From NCBI GenBank assembly GCA_949316235.1, contig OX438741.1:24766324-24830323 (forward strand): a stretch of DNA of 64,000 bases, in the 5' to 3' direction. Below, one piece after another: positions 45,791-56,759 of this stretch (position 1 is its first letter; every line of letters begins with the position of its first letter). Below the pieces are notes generated by a model, which saw only the letters and a program-made list of their open reading frames with translations, was not told where the DNA came from and did no database searches. The position numbers and the translations under genes were made by a program. The DNA comes from Oegoconia quadripuncta (Eukaryota; Arthropoda; Insecta; Lepidoptera; Autostichidae).

Positions 45791-46689
45791 GTTAAATAGT
45801 TAACCTACTCCTTTTTGGAATACGGTCAAAAAGAGTTCTATTCAAAAACAACCCACGAACACAATTACGCCATCAATCGAACAAACAAAGCCTGCAAAGG
45901 ATGACGGAAGTTTTTCCACCAGACGAGTTTCCAAATGGATTAAACCTAAAATGTTTATGGAATTCATGGTAATTGCTGCAGTAACCCATTTTGTTGACGT
46001 CACCGTATTATTATGCTCTGTGATACATGCATGGCAATCTGCCTATCTAGGATGCCGCCAACAGTAACACTACTCAAGTTTAACTCAATTAACCGCGCTG
46101 CGTTGGTAGTGGGTACTGGTTTACAGAGAGTAATTTCATTGGTTACATAATCTCTCTCTTATATTTAAGAGCTCTTGTCAGTGGAGTCCTTTCCACACTT
46201 CTATACACTCCGCCTTTTCTTTGACTTCCTGATACGACGCGGCATTTGCATGGGTAGTTTAAGACATAATTATAATAAAGCTTTCAATGTCTAGTGTATT
46301 TTGGGGGCAGCTAGAGGACTTTAGTGAAAATAAACAGGATTATAGATCTACACATTTTTAACAATAATATGTTAAAAAAAAAATAGGAATTTAATTCGAA
46401 AACGTCGTCCTAGACCTATCTGGAAGAGAACCTAACATACTGGCCCCGTTACCTCACTAAATAGCCAGTAGTATAAGTTGAGCGAGGTAATAAGAATCTT
46501 TTGATGATCTTATGATTTCAAAATTCAAAACAGACACACAAGAACTTTTCATAATGCCAAAAAAGTGTGTGATACTAATATTACGTAAACCTAAGGAACC
46601 TTAAAACCCACGTGAAAGCAATACATTGATTGATTGAAAAAAAAAATCTTTATTTTAAGGAACCTTCTTTTTTTGGTAGGTTAGCCATT

Positions 46690-46990
46690 AGAGAAAATGG
46701 TAAAATAGGTTGTGAATGAATTCCCGCGTTATCTGTTGACCATGGGCCCAATGTTTCTACAGCAAGCGCTACAGCCTCATGGTTACCGAGTGAAGATTAG
46801 TATTTGTGCCATTTGAGAAGTTGGGCTTTCTCAGCCGCGGCAACGACGATGATGCCAATATGTCGAGATTAGTGGCGCTCTAAAATTAAAGTCCTCCCCA
46901 GACTTCATGGCACCAAAGTCGTCCCGTGCAGCACCCAGCATTCCTGCGTAATTTGGATGACTCAAGGGACGCTGGGGTATCTGCAGTAAC
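46690..46990 (-). pseudogene. Decayed C-terminal end of the RT/nuclease element (family R)
   Basis: On the minus strand frames with stops read AAEKAQLLKWHKY, then NHEAVALAVETLGPW, matching residues about 614-646 of the 703-aa protein (HKY.DIG, VETLGPWG). Several stops and frameshifts; an old copy. The DNA from 45791 to 46689 shows nothing I recognise except a short 'cttgtcagtggagtcctttcc' repeat near 46177 with relatives at 53415 and 60150. Confidence 0.5.
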
Positions 46991-48165
46991 AACCGCGTGG
47001 CGTAGGTACTAGGTCATGGTGTCATGCTGGTAAAGCGGCCGGAGCTCTTGCTGCAGGAAATTCACATAATGACCCCCACAGGGACTATGATGCGGTTAGT
47101 ACTCTTTGCCACCCATTCGCAAAAAGTAGACAACAAAACGGTTGACGTATTTTTTATTCGATTATATCGAAGATGTTGGTATTCGTTCAAATTTTCTGAA
47201 TTTATGTTGCCATCCGTTTGCCGCGTTTCATACGTTATTGTATAGAAAGCCGGTGTCAAAACGTCAGCAAATAAATATAAATACTTCGCCAACGTTATCC
47301 ATTGTCCAATATTCTAGCAATTTTCCTTTCTAGATTACTGGACGTTGCAAGTTTTCGAGGTACATATTGATTTGTATTCCGGGATTCAATATCGTACACC
47401 GTTATATGACCAGAGTACCTAATATTAATTTGAATTGAAATATATGTCCCGAGTTCTTAATAAATCAAGTATAATGACCATATGTTGTGATAGTGCATGC
47501 ACTCTTGCGGTTCTATTACCAGTAACAGAATACCAGCGTTGTGCATACACACACACCAAGAAATAATATCTATCCTTAACTTACCTATACCCTATAGTAT
47601 AGCTAGTTTGTGTGACTATATCGGAGGAGGAGATTCGAACTACAAGTTCAGGCACCAGTCTCTATAAAAGATTATGTTTGTTTTTTGTGATGACTATGCT
47701 AAGACTTGAAAAACCTATGAAATTGAAGTTTTTTTTCTCATAAGTACCAATTCCTGCGATTTTCAAAGCTATATGCGAATTTGTTTTTGATTTGGAAAAT
47801 GGAATATTATTTCAGGGTTACACATGAAATATTTTTTAATTTCTGGGCTAAATCACATAATAAAAAAATGTTGAACAGAGCTCTTTTCATGTGCTTCCCA
47901 TATTCATTTCTTAGATCCGCTGAAACTTTATTAAAGCGGTTACTTTTAAAAATTAACGCTGCCTATACTTAACTTAATGTTATCCGATAATACACACAAA
48001 GTTAAATTTGGATTTGCCGGTCCCAAAAAAAATCAAAAATGTTTGTATGCAGAAAATAGTCTTAATGAAATTCTTTATACAAAACGCCAATTTCATAGGT
48101 AAAGACCTAATGTTTGTGGAGAAAATTAAGATAAGCCTAGCGGAATAGTAAGTTCATATAATAAT
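46991..48165. other. Intergenic stretch
   Basis: Overlapping short frames only; no recognised family or splice context. Confidence 0.3.
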
Positions 48166-48340
48166 AGCAGGGTATATAGCTAAAGAACTGAGTTGTGTCA
48201 TTAAAGTTCTACGCTGGAGACTACGAACTGTCAAGCGCAGTGTGGGACGTCCTCACAAGGTGTACGGACGACTGATGAAGCTGGAAGTCTCTGGCTTCCA
48301 ACCGGTCGCTCTGAAAATCTATAGGGGAGCCTATGTATCT
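48166..48340 (+). pseudogene. RTE-type LINE end, decayed copy 1
   Basis: 'gctggagactacgaactgtc' and 'aagcgcagtgtgggacgtcc' encode the RTE pattern RWR…KRSVGRP, then 'accggtcgctctgaaaatc' and 'taggggagcctatgta' its W..GEAYV end, with frameshifts and a missing middle. Confidence 0.5.
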
Positions 48341-48479
48341 AATATAAATTTCTACAGCATAGCGCATGTGACTACTTCGGCGGTGGAGACTTGGGGATCT
48401 GAATTACCGTCTTTTTTGTCATAACTTATAATATGCAAATCTTTGGCCGAAAACTAAAGATTAGTCACACACATAGCAC

Positions 48480-48705
48480 AGTGGATTAAGTTGAAGTGGC
48501 AGTGGGCAGGGCACATAGCGTTTTTGAGTGGAGACCACGCACTGGCAAGCGCAGCGTAAAACGTTCACTCATAAGGTGGACGGTCCACGTAATGAAGGAT
48601 GGAAGTCGCTGGATGCAGGCTACTTCCAACCGGTCATTCCGAAAATCTATGGGGGAGTCCTATGTACAGCAAAGGACGTTCTGTGCCTTGTTATGATGAT
48701 GAGAT
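48480..48705 (+). pseudogene. RTE-type LINE end, decayed copy 2
   Basis: Reads RTGKRSVKRSLIRW…DGSRWMQ, then shifts frame to …FRKSMGESYVQQ, followed by a TGATGATGA tail. This is the usual last part of RTE reverse transcriptase (GRP..RW.DD…WM..A.DR..W…GEAYVQQ). It lies 140 bp from the copy at 48166 in the same orientation. Confidence 0.6.
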
Positions 48706-49567
48706 GTATTTATTTCTTATACATATACATAGTTTATTTAATAAGTGAATTCAATGAGTAATTTATGCATAAGTATAAACATAAATCATAAACTAACGGG
48801 CAATCAGATCTATATCCCCATCCCCAAGGATATAGTTTGTATTTTTAAACTATGAATTGAATGAGTGCTCTTTGAATAACAAGCTATCTCATTCATTCCT
48901 TATAGATACGAGACTGCAGTTTGGAAGTAATAAAGCCTATGTTCTGGAAGCAAAGCCTATAAGAAACATCGATTGAGACTAGATTGTTCTGCAGTGCTAT
49001 AAATCCTGTATCTATTCCGGGTACTTAGGAGTAGAGCCTTATCTTAAACCATTGCTGATATTTATGAAGACTAAAAATTTTATTTTAATTTAGCATCTTG
49101 ATAAACAAAGGCGTGACGTAGGTAGCTACATGATAAATATAAAAACCTTAAAAAAGTAATTTAAAAGTCATTTTCTCAAGAAAAGAATGTACTTAAGAAT
49201 GGCAATTAGGAAGAAGTAAGCAAGGCGTTTTTTTAGGATTCCGTAGTCAAGCTCGGAACTCTTATAACGTCGTCATGACCGTTTTTCTCTGTGTATGTAT
49301 GTCATAGTTGGTTTATTGTTAGTGCTACATATTTATAACGCATGCAAGCGTATGCAATATAATCATTAATAAATAATTTTCGGGGTACCTACGTAGGGGA
49401 CATGAGTAAAGTGACGACGAATTTCTATTTCATACACATGCCCCGCGGTGAGCGGTATCATTGAATAGGTCTTTCAAAAATATTGTGTGATATGTGTATT
49501 AAATGTGTGTGTGTGTGTGTCTTAAATACTTTTTGGACATGGATCTATTTATTAAATAATTATTTAT
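48706..49567. other. Intergenic stretch with a GT microsatellite
   Basis: A GT repeat of about 18 bp at 49503-49520. No gene. Confidence 0.4.
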
Positions 49568-50088
49568 TTAAAAACAGTAACAAATAAAGAGATGGAATTT
49601 AAATATAAACTAGAACAAATGTAAAAAATTGGGGCCGCGAGGCAAGGTACCCAAAACGCTGGCAGCGTTTCCTCGTTGTATGCAGATACTTAAGCCTGCG
49701 CCGAGGGAAATGTGCTAAAACAGCAGTTACTGTTAAGTTGATAAATTCAACAATACTTGATATACACATTTAAAAAAAATACTTTTACCATGACGAAGAA
49801 TGTCTTAATATTTACTCCGTGGAAAAATGTTAAAATTATTTATACATTACTCTACAAAATTACGGAAAGTTAGACAAAAATGCAAAAAACGTATGGTGGC
49901 GTTAAGTATTTTTTTAGTTTATAACATTAGAAATCTACGCTTATTTTTAGTTCAACCGAAACAGGAGTGTTTATACTACAAATTTACCGTCTCCAATATA
50001 AAAAATTGTATTAGGCAATTAAGATATGAATTTATCAAAATGCGCTTCAAATCCGCCATACATTTTTACTATGGCGGCCGCGCGGCGA

Positions 50089-50122
50089 TATAAAATAATG
50101 TCGCGCATCGCTGTGATTCAGT
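50089..50122 (+). promoter_or_regulatory. TATA box and initiator of the TTAA element
   Basis: TATAAAAT at 50089-50096 and the initiator TTCAGT with its A at 50120, 31 bp apart, the classic spacing for insect core promoters. The start lies in a GC-rich patch that ends in a splice donor, gtaagtat, at 50221. Confidence 0.6.
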
Positions 50123-50742
50123 CGCCCACAAGTGTTCAGAGCGAGCGCACGTCACTTTGTTGAGCGCCACTATACACACCGATCGCGTCATTTCGTGTAC
50201 CGGCGACGGCCGAAAACGGTGTAAGTATATTTTTCGGAGTTTTAAATAGACTGCTAACTTTTTCTTGCATACAAAAAATACCAAGAGACGTTACATTAGT
50301 TAAGTATATGTGATGTATGTACATATTACATTTAGGTTATTGTTCTGTACTTTCATTAAGACATTGGTCAGTTGCGTAGCAACTTTATTCTGGTTTTGTC
50401 TGTCATGTTATATTATCATATATTTTTTGTAAAGCTGTCCTTTCTAATAACCTCTCTTTTTTTTTTAATTTTAATTTTCTTTTAACCACCGGTTGTCCGG
50501 AAGAGGTCACCGAAGTTGTACAATGTAGTTTATCATAACTGTAGTACCTATATTACTGTTGTTTCATTTCTTGTGCCATAAAGAGTATGCTTTCACTTAT
50601 TTAATCATTCATTATTTTTTCGAAATAAAATTTCGGATTGACAATATATTGGTCTAGTTGGGTGGAGTTCGACAAGATGAGCCAAGTTAAGAAAACTGCA
50701 ATGGCGTCATTCATTACAGTAATAAACTATTATTTGTTTCAG

Positions 50743-51375
50743 TAAAATGGGAAACCGTAAAAAAAGATATTATAAATTAATAAGCAAGACGAGATTCAAG
50801 AAAAAAAATAAAACTACAACGCAAATTGATAATGAACAGGTCAGTTCTTGTAATTGTAGCAAATATAAGGTCCAATTTGTACGGTGAATGTAGGTATGTA
50901 ACATAACAAACGACTTTCACTGTGGCGACATGGTTGAAAAAAAATAACAAAAAATTTATTTCCCATCCTAATTTCGATCAGCTGATTGCCGATTTGTTTG
51001 GGGATTGGGGAGTGAATTTTTTTTTCGACAAAGTCGCCATAGTGTAAGTTCTTTGTTATGTTACATAGATACATTCACCGTACACAAGGAACGCACTTAA
51101 TTCAATTGGACATTTGATAAGAGTTTTCATAATTGACTGAATAACTTATTTTGGACAACTACTAGTAATGCTGTTTTTTTTAGGAATCTCCGCAAGAAAC
51201 GTCTGATTTTGAATTAAATATAGATATTGAAAATGAAAAGCAAGAAGAAATTACAATAAACGGAAACAGACTTATAAATTTTACTTACATTTATCAACAA
51301 CTACAAGAAATTTCAAGTCATAACTCAGCACTTGGTTGTATACATACATACAATCCTATACATCTGGAACTAGAC
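50743..51375 (+). CDS. N-terminal exons of a probable TTAA-element transposase (interrupted)
   Basis: Exon 2 at 50743-50839: acceptor ttgtttcag, ATG at 50747, 31 codons beginning MGNRKKRYYKLISKTR, very basic, donor gtcagt. Exon 3 from 51184 (acceptor tttttttag, same phase): an acidic stretch, then INGNRLINFTYIYQQLQEIS and LGC. The G.R.I…Y…QLQ…H…L.C pattern resembles the start of a family of arthropod transposases annotated as Mutator-like domain proteins; this is recalled, not searched. The reading frame then enters LINE sequence at about 51335 and is lost. It cannot encode an active enzyme here. Confidence 0.5.
50880..51082. mobile_element. TA-flanked MITE in the intron of the TTAA element
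   Basis: TA at 50880-50881 and 51081-51082. Inverted ends of about 65 bp start CGGTGAATGTA and share ATGTAACATAACAAA and GGCGAC in both arms. 199 bp, no coding capacity; likely a Tc1/mariner derivative. Confidence 0.65.
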
Positions 51376-52781
51376 ATGTGCACTACGGTGTACCTCAAGG
51401 CCAGTGTATTAGGCCCACTCCTTTTTCTAATATATATAAATGACATTCCGAAATCTACAAATCATCCTATGGTGTTATTTGCCGATGATAGCACTGTGGT
51501 ATATGAGGATGAAGAGGATATCAACAGCAGTCTTTCATCTATCATTGACTGGTTGGAATGTAATAACCTTAAGATTAACCTAGACAAAACGAAAATAATG
51601 AACTTTAAACAAAGAAACCATTTAAATATGACAACAAATGTACAATATAATAGTAAAAGGGTGGATGAAGCATCAGTAACTCAATTCTTGGGTATTAATA
51701 TTGACAGTAACATGGAATGGACGACACAAATAAATGAAGTATGCAAAAAAGTAACAAAGTTCTCATATGCATTACATATCTTAAGCAAAACTGTTAACCG
51801 CGGAGCTGTACTTACGGCCTATCATGGCTACGTAGCTTCTACTCTGAGATATAGTATAATTTTCTGGGGGAATGCCACAGACAATGAACAAGTGTTTATA
51901 GCCCAGAAGCGATGTATAAGAGTTATTTGTAATTTGCGACGCACAGATTCTTGCAAACCCTTCTATAAGCAGCTGAATTTACTCACGGTTCCTTCTATTT
52001 ATATTTACAAGACTGCAATTTTTGTTCGGTCTAATCCTGAGCATTTTGAACATGTTAAACGAGCACGGCGACGTGATCAGTTACGTTTAGTATCCTGTAA
52101 AACTACACTTTTTAGAAATAGCATCTTTGCAATGGCACCAATAATATACAATAAGATACCTAAATTCATTCGAGAATTTCATGATCTAAGTACATTCAAG
52201 AGTTCGTTGTTTAAATATTTAATAGAAAAACACATTATTCCATTAAAGATTTCTTGAATGACAAATCTGCTTGATTGTTTCTGAGCGGGAAAACAGCACC
52301 TAATTTAAATTTGCAGTTGTTAATTTGCATTGAGTTACTATTTGACTTGTTATATTATTATTGACTCTATGTGTTGAATAATGTATAAATGACTGAATAT
52401 AATTCATGTTAAATATTCCATGACTATGTAATTTTAATCTAATTTCATTTCAATTTGACATTTTTATTTACCAATTTCAATCGTATTTTACAATTTTAAC
52501 ATTGTCCTTAATAATTGACATGGAATTATAATATTAATTTTCGAAACTAAGCTAATGGGTATCTACTGTAATATATTTGTTTTTTTTTTTGCAAAAAATC
52601 CTACCATCTTAGATAAGCCTATGTACCTACCTTAGATAAATAACTAACCATTTTTTTTGTATGCCAAAATGGATCACAGTCATCAAAATGGAGAGTAGAT
52701 CACAGTGTTACTTATACCATAATATTTACTAACATCTTTTATACCTGTGTTTCACATTAATAAATTGAATTGAATTGAACT
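51335..52781 (+). mobile_element. 5'-truncated Jockey/CR1-type LINE with TTGAA tail
   Basis: It begins within the reverse transcriptase (reading SYTSGTRHVHYGVPQG in one frame) and ends with a 500-bp untranslated region and an 'attgaattgaattgaac' repeat at 52764-52780. It sits within exon 3 of the host transposon. The exact 5' junction is uncertain by about 20 bp, and I could not see a clear target duplication. Confidence 0.7.
51376..52257 (+). CDS. LINE reverse transcriptase, C-terminal part (293 aa), frameshifted at its start
   Basis: Carries SVLGPLLFLIYINDIP (10-25), the catalytic FADD (35-38), the thumb region with FLGI.ID…W (103-117), and the usual insect LINE C-terminal domain (H.Y..STLRYSIIFWGNAT, QKRCIRVICNLRRTDSCKP). 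One base is lost just before it: GVPQG is read in another frame, then VLGPLL in this one, so the enzyme is broken. The upstream endonuclease and fingers are absent. The frame ends at a stop at 52255-52257 before the 3' untranslated region. Confidence 0.85.
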   Translation: MCTTVYLKASVLGPLLFLIYINDIPKSTNHPMVLFADDSTVVYEDEEDINSSLSSIIDWLECNNLKINLDKTKIMNFKQRNHLNMTTNVQYNSKRVDEASVTQFLGINIDSNMEWTTQINEVCKKVTKFSYALHILSKTVNRGAVLTAYHGYVASTLRYSIIFWGNATDNEQVFIAQKRCIRVICNLRRTDSCKPFYKQLNLLTVPSIYIYKTAIFVRSNPEHFEHVKRARRRDQLRLVSCKTTLFRNSIFAMAPIIYNKIPKFIREFHDLSTFKSSLFKYLIEKHIIPLKIS

Positions 52782-53284
52782 TTTGCGTTTTATAATCTGT
52801 AGATTTTGCAACATCACCAATAGTTTTACATTATTGATAAACTTTCCTAAAAGATCAATAAAAATTAAATTTAACAAGGATTTTGTTTTAATTTTTAGCA
52901 CATTTGGTCAATATTAAAAAGGAGTAGACAAAGTAAAAATAATTGATACTAAATAGCCCTGAAAATTATTGCGAGAAGAAATCCAATACAACCCCCAATA
53001 AAGAAAATGTGAGTTACATATGTTTACGCTCGGACGGTGTTCGGTCTGCCATACGCACGTTCGCATCAAGCGAAATACCTAAACAGCGCGCGCGTCTTTC
53101 GCTCGGCGCAGCCTTAAGCGTTGGGCGAGGAAACAACCAGCTTTCGGGTCACCAGTGACATCGACTAAGCGCTTTATGAAATACTAAGGTTATAGGTTAT
53201 TCTTTATAGAGTTAGGTACGTGACCTCACAATCTACCAGCTAAACCGCAATTTTTTTTATGTAACGAAATTAAATTATCAAAGC

Positions 53285-53420
53285 TGAGAAGGCTCTGCAA
53301 TAACTAAATAAATAAATAATTCGGACCTTAACACCATTTATCTAGTCCCAAACGGGGCAAAGTGCGTACTATGGTAACTTACTAGATAACGGATCTTCTT
53401 CCTCAATTCTTGTCGGTGGA
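53285..53420 (-). repeat. SINE (family B) 3' part, decayed
   Basis: 'ctaaataaataaataattcgg', 'accatttatctagtccc' and 'actagataacgg' follow the end of family B in reverse. Confidence 0.45.
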
Positions 53421-53564
53421 GTAATGACCACGTCTCTCTGCTTTCCAACCTCGATTTAACCTCTTGGTACGACAAGACATTTACATTTTCTTTCACTAGA
53501 TAACGGATAAACATAATAAATATTTATATCCATGACTCTCGTATAAATGATAGTCTAATCAATT

Positions 53565-53755
53565 CCCTGTAATTGTAAACTATGTATTCTTGCAAATAAA
53601 TGATTTGATTTGATTTGATTCAATCAATCAAGTATACTTTATGGCACAAAAATATAAGAATACACTTCATAAATAGAACTTCAAAATTGTACAACCAGGC
53701 AGTCTTATCGCTGTAAGGCGATTTCTACCATACAACCTTTAGTTTAGCTAGTATT
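53565..53755. repeat. LINE tail with TTTGA repeats abutting a second LINE tail
   Basis: 'tgtaattgtaaactatgtat', then TTGATTTGATTTGATTTGATT at 53600-53623 in the plus orientation. It is followed at once by 'aagtatactttatggcac…aggcagtcttatcgctgtaagg', the minus-strand end of family L1 (to 53755). Confidence 0.5.
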
Positions 53756-54145
53756 CATTACACAAACACTTACCGAGTGCAATGTCACTATGCACTACTC
53801 CAACCGGTCATCAAACAAGTTTATGAGTTACAAACGACAAGCTTATGAAGATGTGTAATTGAATCTATCAAAAGTTTATAGAAAGAAGCTCTTATGAAGT
53901 AAATGAATTATAAAATCAACATGCACCTATATTCTGACTACGGAACTCTTCTAGTTGTGTACTTGGCCGGTTTTTGAATTTTATATGTCCGTAGAAAACG
54001 CAACAATAATCGGTAGGTACTTTACCCAGGTTCAAATTTATGATTATTAAAGAATTCCTTTTCTGTTCGAAACATTCATTTCGTAAAATTAGCTAAAGCT
54101 TGGACTGAAAAAGAAAAATCAGCAAATCCTTTTGTAATGCAGGTT

Positions 54146-54410
54146 TTATGCTGGGGCATGTGGAATTATCTTAGTTGGCGGTATCTCCTTTTATAAACTT
54201 ATACTAACTTACCATATCCTATATTTAATCTACATAGCACGGTTTTCATTACCCGACTAGGGTGAAGCAAAATTAATGATTTCTTGATTTTAACAGCTAT
54301 ATGTATTTATGTTGCAGATTTTTCATTGCGGCATGTCTGTTGTCCCATACAGTCTTGCCAAAAAACAGGTGACTGAAGAAGGCCTCCGAAACCTGGAAAT
54401 TGACAATTAG
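54146..54410 (+). other. Two exon-like stretches of unknown identity
   Basis: After 'gtaatgcag' (54144) a frame reads FYAGACGIILVGGISFYKLI, hydrophobic enough for a membrane segment, and closes after 37 codons. After 'atttatgttgcag' (ending 54318) a frame reads IFHCGMSVVPYSLAKKQVTE and closes at 54410. Both have good acceptor sequences, but no donors connect them and I know no family for either. They may be chance. Confidence 0.2.
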
Positions 54411-56044
54411 TTAACGCGGTTTGTTTTTATTTAAATAACAATGGGTTTCCGTATCGTAAGCGGCGTCATCTGGGCAGGTATTTCTGCTTGGCTGAGGCGC
54501 ACTCTGGTTTGCTTCGGTTGGGTGCTTGGGCTTGGGCTCCCTATCTCTATTACTTCGTTTTGTATGAGGTGACTTGTGTGGGAACTGTTTGCATTGACCA
54601 ATAATAAACCGATGGGTCAGCATCGCTGGGTGTCATGGGGACCACTTTGGTGCCTAACTGGTGGACTAATTGGTCAGGGTTGCATGGAAGTCTTTCTATT
54701 GCTGAGTCCTACTCCAAAACGCAGGGCAGTAATTATTAGCGGGATAGTTGTGTTTGTCACCAAAACGTACTTGTAGAATTGGCATTCTTACATTAGTTGG
54801 GGTAGCTTCGCCAGCTAGTCCTGTATCTTGACTTTTTGTTATCTACACAGAGTTCCATCACTTGTACATATTTTTTGTAGATCCCAAATGCAACTTTGGT
54901 CATATAAACCTTTAAGCCTTTTAGGCCGGATTCTGTATAGGGGCATTCCAAACCAACACTCGGTCATTCCATTTCGGTTATTTTAATTTTTTAATGATAT
55001 TCGAGCGGTTCAGAGGGTCTGTCCAGTCCAATCTATTGGATTTCGTTTGACCGTCTTCCCCAGTTCTCAGGCCGTCTATTTCGATAAGTCCCACTCCAAT
55101 AGTTGAATGTAAATTGTACTTACATGCCTGCTGCAACAAGCTCGCACCGTATGTTTGTTTATGGGCAGCATGAACTTATCGTGATGGCTTTAGGGTGACG
55201 AATGCGAGCACATATATATGCGTTAACGGTTTTGCATCATGATATTGGCTCATAATGTGTGTCGAATGTATCGGTGCGGTCGCTTGCGGATAGCGTGGAA
55301 ACGATGTCGTTTGTTATACCCATGTTTCGTTATTGGAGCCATTTGTTGTGGCAACGCCTAAAGAGGAGTTATATGTTCTCACTTGTTCGTCGTGATTGTT
55401 GTGATTTTTTCTTCACGATCATTCTGTCACCGCATGAAGTTCATTAAGTTCTCTTGTACTGATTTGAATAAATGTCACTACTATAATTAGTGGAGGTATA
55501 CGAGATCAATATTACGCTCGAACCACCTCAGCTGAAAATTTACCGTTACCCTGTTTAGGTACCTAGTGAGTAAATTGAAAATACCAAATCAGTGGAATTC
55601 CTTTGTGATTTAAATCGAAGAGCTAATAAATCCTGAATTAAATTAAATTGAACTCAAATGAATGCCTCAAATATTGGGTCTCTTCGGAATTTATTAGTAA
55701 CCATGAAGAAGGGGTGGAGGCTGAGTGAACGTGGAGAGCGATTAAATCATGGATTGTAGTCAATCAATTCAATATTATGAAAATAATAAAATTAATTACA
55801 GTTAGACTATTAATAATAAAACACGTTATAATAATAAAACTCCTATGATGTCTGATGATTTGTCCCGGAACATGTTAATGAAGGCCGAAGGAGCTGGTCG
55901 TGTTCCTGCCATTACTACCAACGGCTGCAGATTCGAATCTCGATAAGGGTCATTTTTAATAAACTGTTTTGAAAATAAATCCATGGAATATTAAAATAAT
56001 GATAGCTCCTTTCCATAATATAAGCTTTGCCTCTTAGTTTAGGA
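54411..56044. other. Intergenic stretch with a decayed SINE
   Basis: At 55858-55970 a tRNA-like head with B-box gattcgaatctcg and 'cattactaccaacggctgc' resembles SINE family B. The GC-balanced part at 54430-55090 has no recognised family. Confidence 0.35.
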
Positions 56045-56265
56045 CTAAATTACAATACAATATAAATAAACTTTATTGCAAAACCGAAAAAATACACTCA
56101 CAGAAAGTGGTAAGAGTAGAACGTACAATTTGGCGACCTTATCACTAAAAGCGATCTTTGCCAAGTAAACTTTGGGTATAAGGACAATACATTTGAAATA
56201 GACAGGTTGTGCGGTATTAAATAAGGATGCAGAAATGCAGATGCAAACTACGTGAATAGATTGTA
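56045..56265 (-). repeat. LINE 3' tail (family L1)
   Basis: 'acaatacaatataaataaac', 'tttattgcaaaaccg', 'aagtggtaagagtagaac', 'gcgaccttatcactaaaagc' and 'aggttgtgcggtattaaat'; the complement of 34441-34640 over most of its length. Confidence 0.65.
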
Positions 56266-56319
56266 GAAATTAATGCCTGATCTGAAATTTATTTATCTAT
56301 ATAATTTATAGCAATGCGG

Positions 56320-56690
56320 CTCTCCATGGCCCACTTTTCGCCCCCGTAAGAAACGAGGCGTGACGGGTGGCGAACCACGTCGCCGTCATTAGGATGGTTT
56401 ACTTTTTTCAAATCCATAGCGTTCCCACGAGACGTAAGGGAAATTATGTCGATCCCGGCAGAGCCCCGCATGCCGGGACAAAGCTAGCCTTTGTCTGGGG
56501 TCGCTCTAACCCAGGGCAAAACAGCACGCTTAAGACTAGGCTTGCCCCTAGCCACGCATCCCTCGGCACGGCAGACCTTGGATTGGCGGAGAGGGGAGGA
56601 AAGGTGTGTCAGGATCGTAGCAAGTGGAAGTCTGTGGTCTCTGCCTACCCCAACGGGAAACAGGCGTGACATTATGTATGTATGTTATAT
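56320..56690 (+). repeat. GC-rich retrotransposon end with TATG tail
   Basis: About 350 bp, much richer in GC than its flanks. Near its end it reads DRSKWKSVVSAYPNGKQA and stops, then gcgtgacattatgtatgtatg. The DR.KW.S.V pattern followed by a short tandem tail is that of a LINE or LINE-mobilised repeat end. Overlapping frames on both strands are by-products of the high GC content. Confidence 0.45.
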
Positions 56691-56759
56691 AATTTATAAA
56701 GTACTTGTAGCATAAGAAGGAGAAAATAGGTCGTTAACGCACCTATAGACTATCGTATA

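Larger units (their letters stand above)
49690..53117 (+). mobile_element. TTAA-flanked DNA transposon (Kolobok- or piggyBac-like), internally deleted
   Basis: TTAA at 49690-49693 and 53114-53117 flank a 3420-bp element. The terminal inverted repeats are GCCTGCGCCGAGGGAAA and, read inward from the right, GGCTGCGCCGAGCGAAA (15 of 17 match). The uninterrupted site is preserved at 39208-39225. Inside: a promoter and first exon (50089-50220), two short coding exons of a probable transposase, a TA-flanked MITE in the second intron, then a LINE inserted in exon 3. Only about 330 bp follow the LINE, too little for the rest of a transposase, so the element is also internally deleted. TTAA is used by both piggyBac and Kolobok; the coding remnant makes me favour Kolobok, without certainty. 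Confidence 0.75.
49568..53176 (-). mobile_element. 3' end of RT/nuclease element (family R copy 2), split by a TTAA transposon
   Basis: 49568-49693 plus 53118-53176 match 39103-39290 with about two differences in 185 bp. The copy runs from the element's 3' end to the cgactaagcgcttt point and then stops, so it is a strongly 5'-truncated insertion. The TTAA in 'agatacttaagcg' is where the next element entered. Confidence 0.75.

Noticed and set aside
56367..56715. Overlapping frames of 62-100 codons in three readings
   Set aside because: High GC content reduces stop codons; only the last residues resemble a retrotransposon end.
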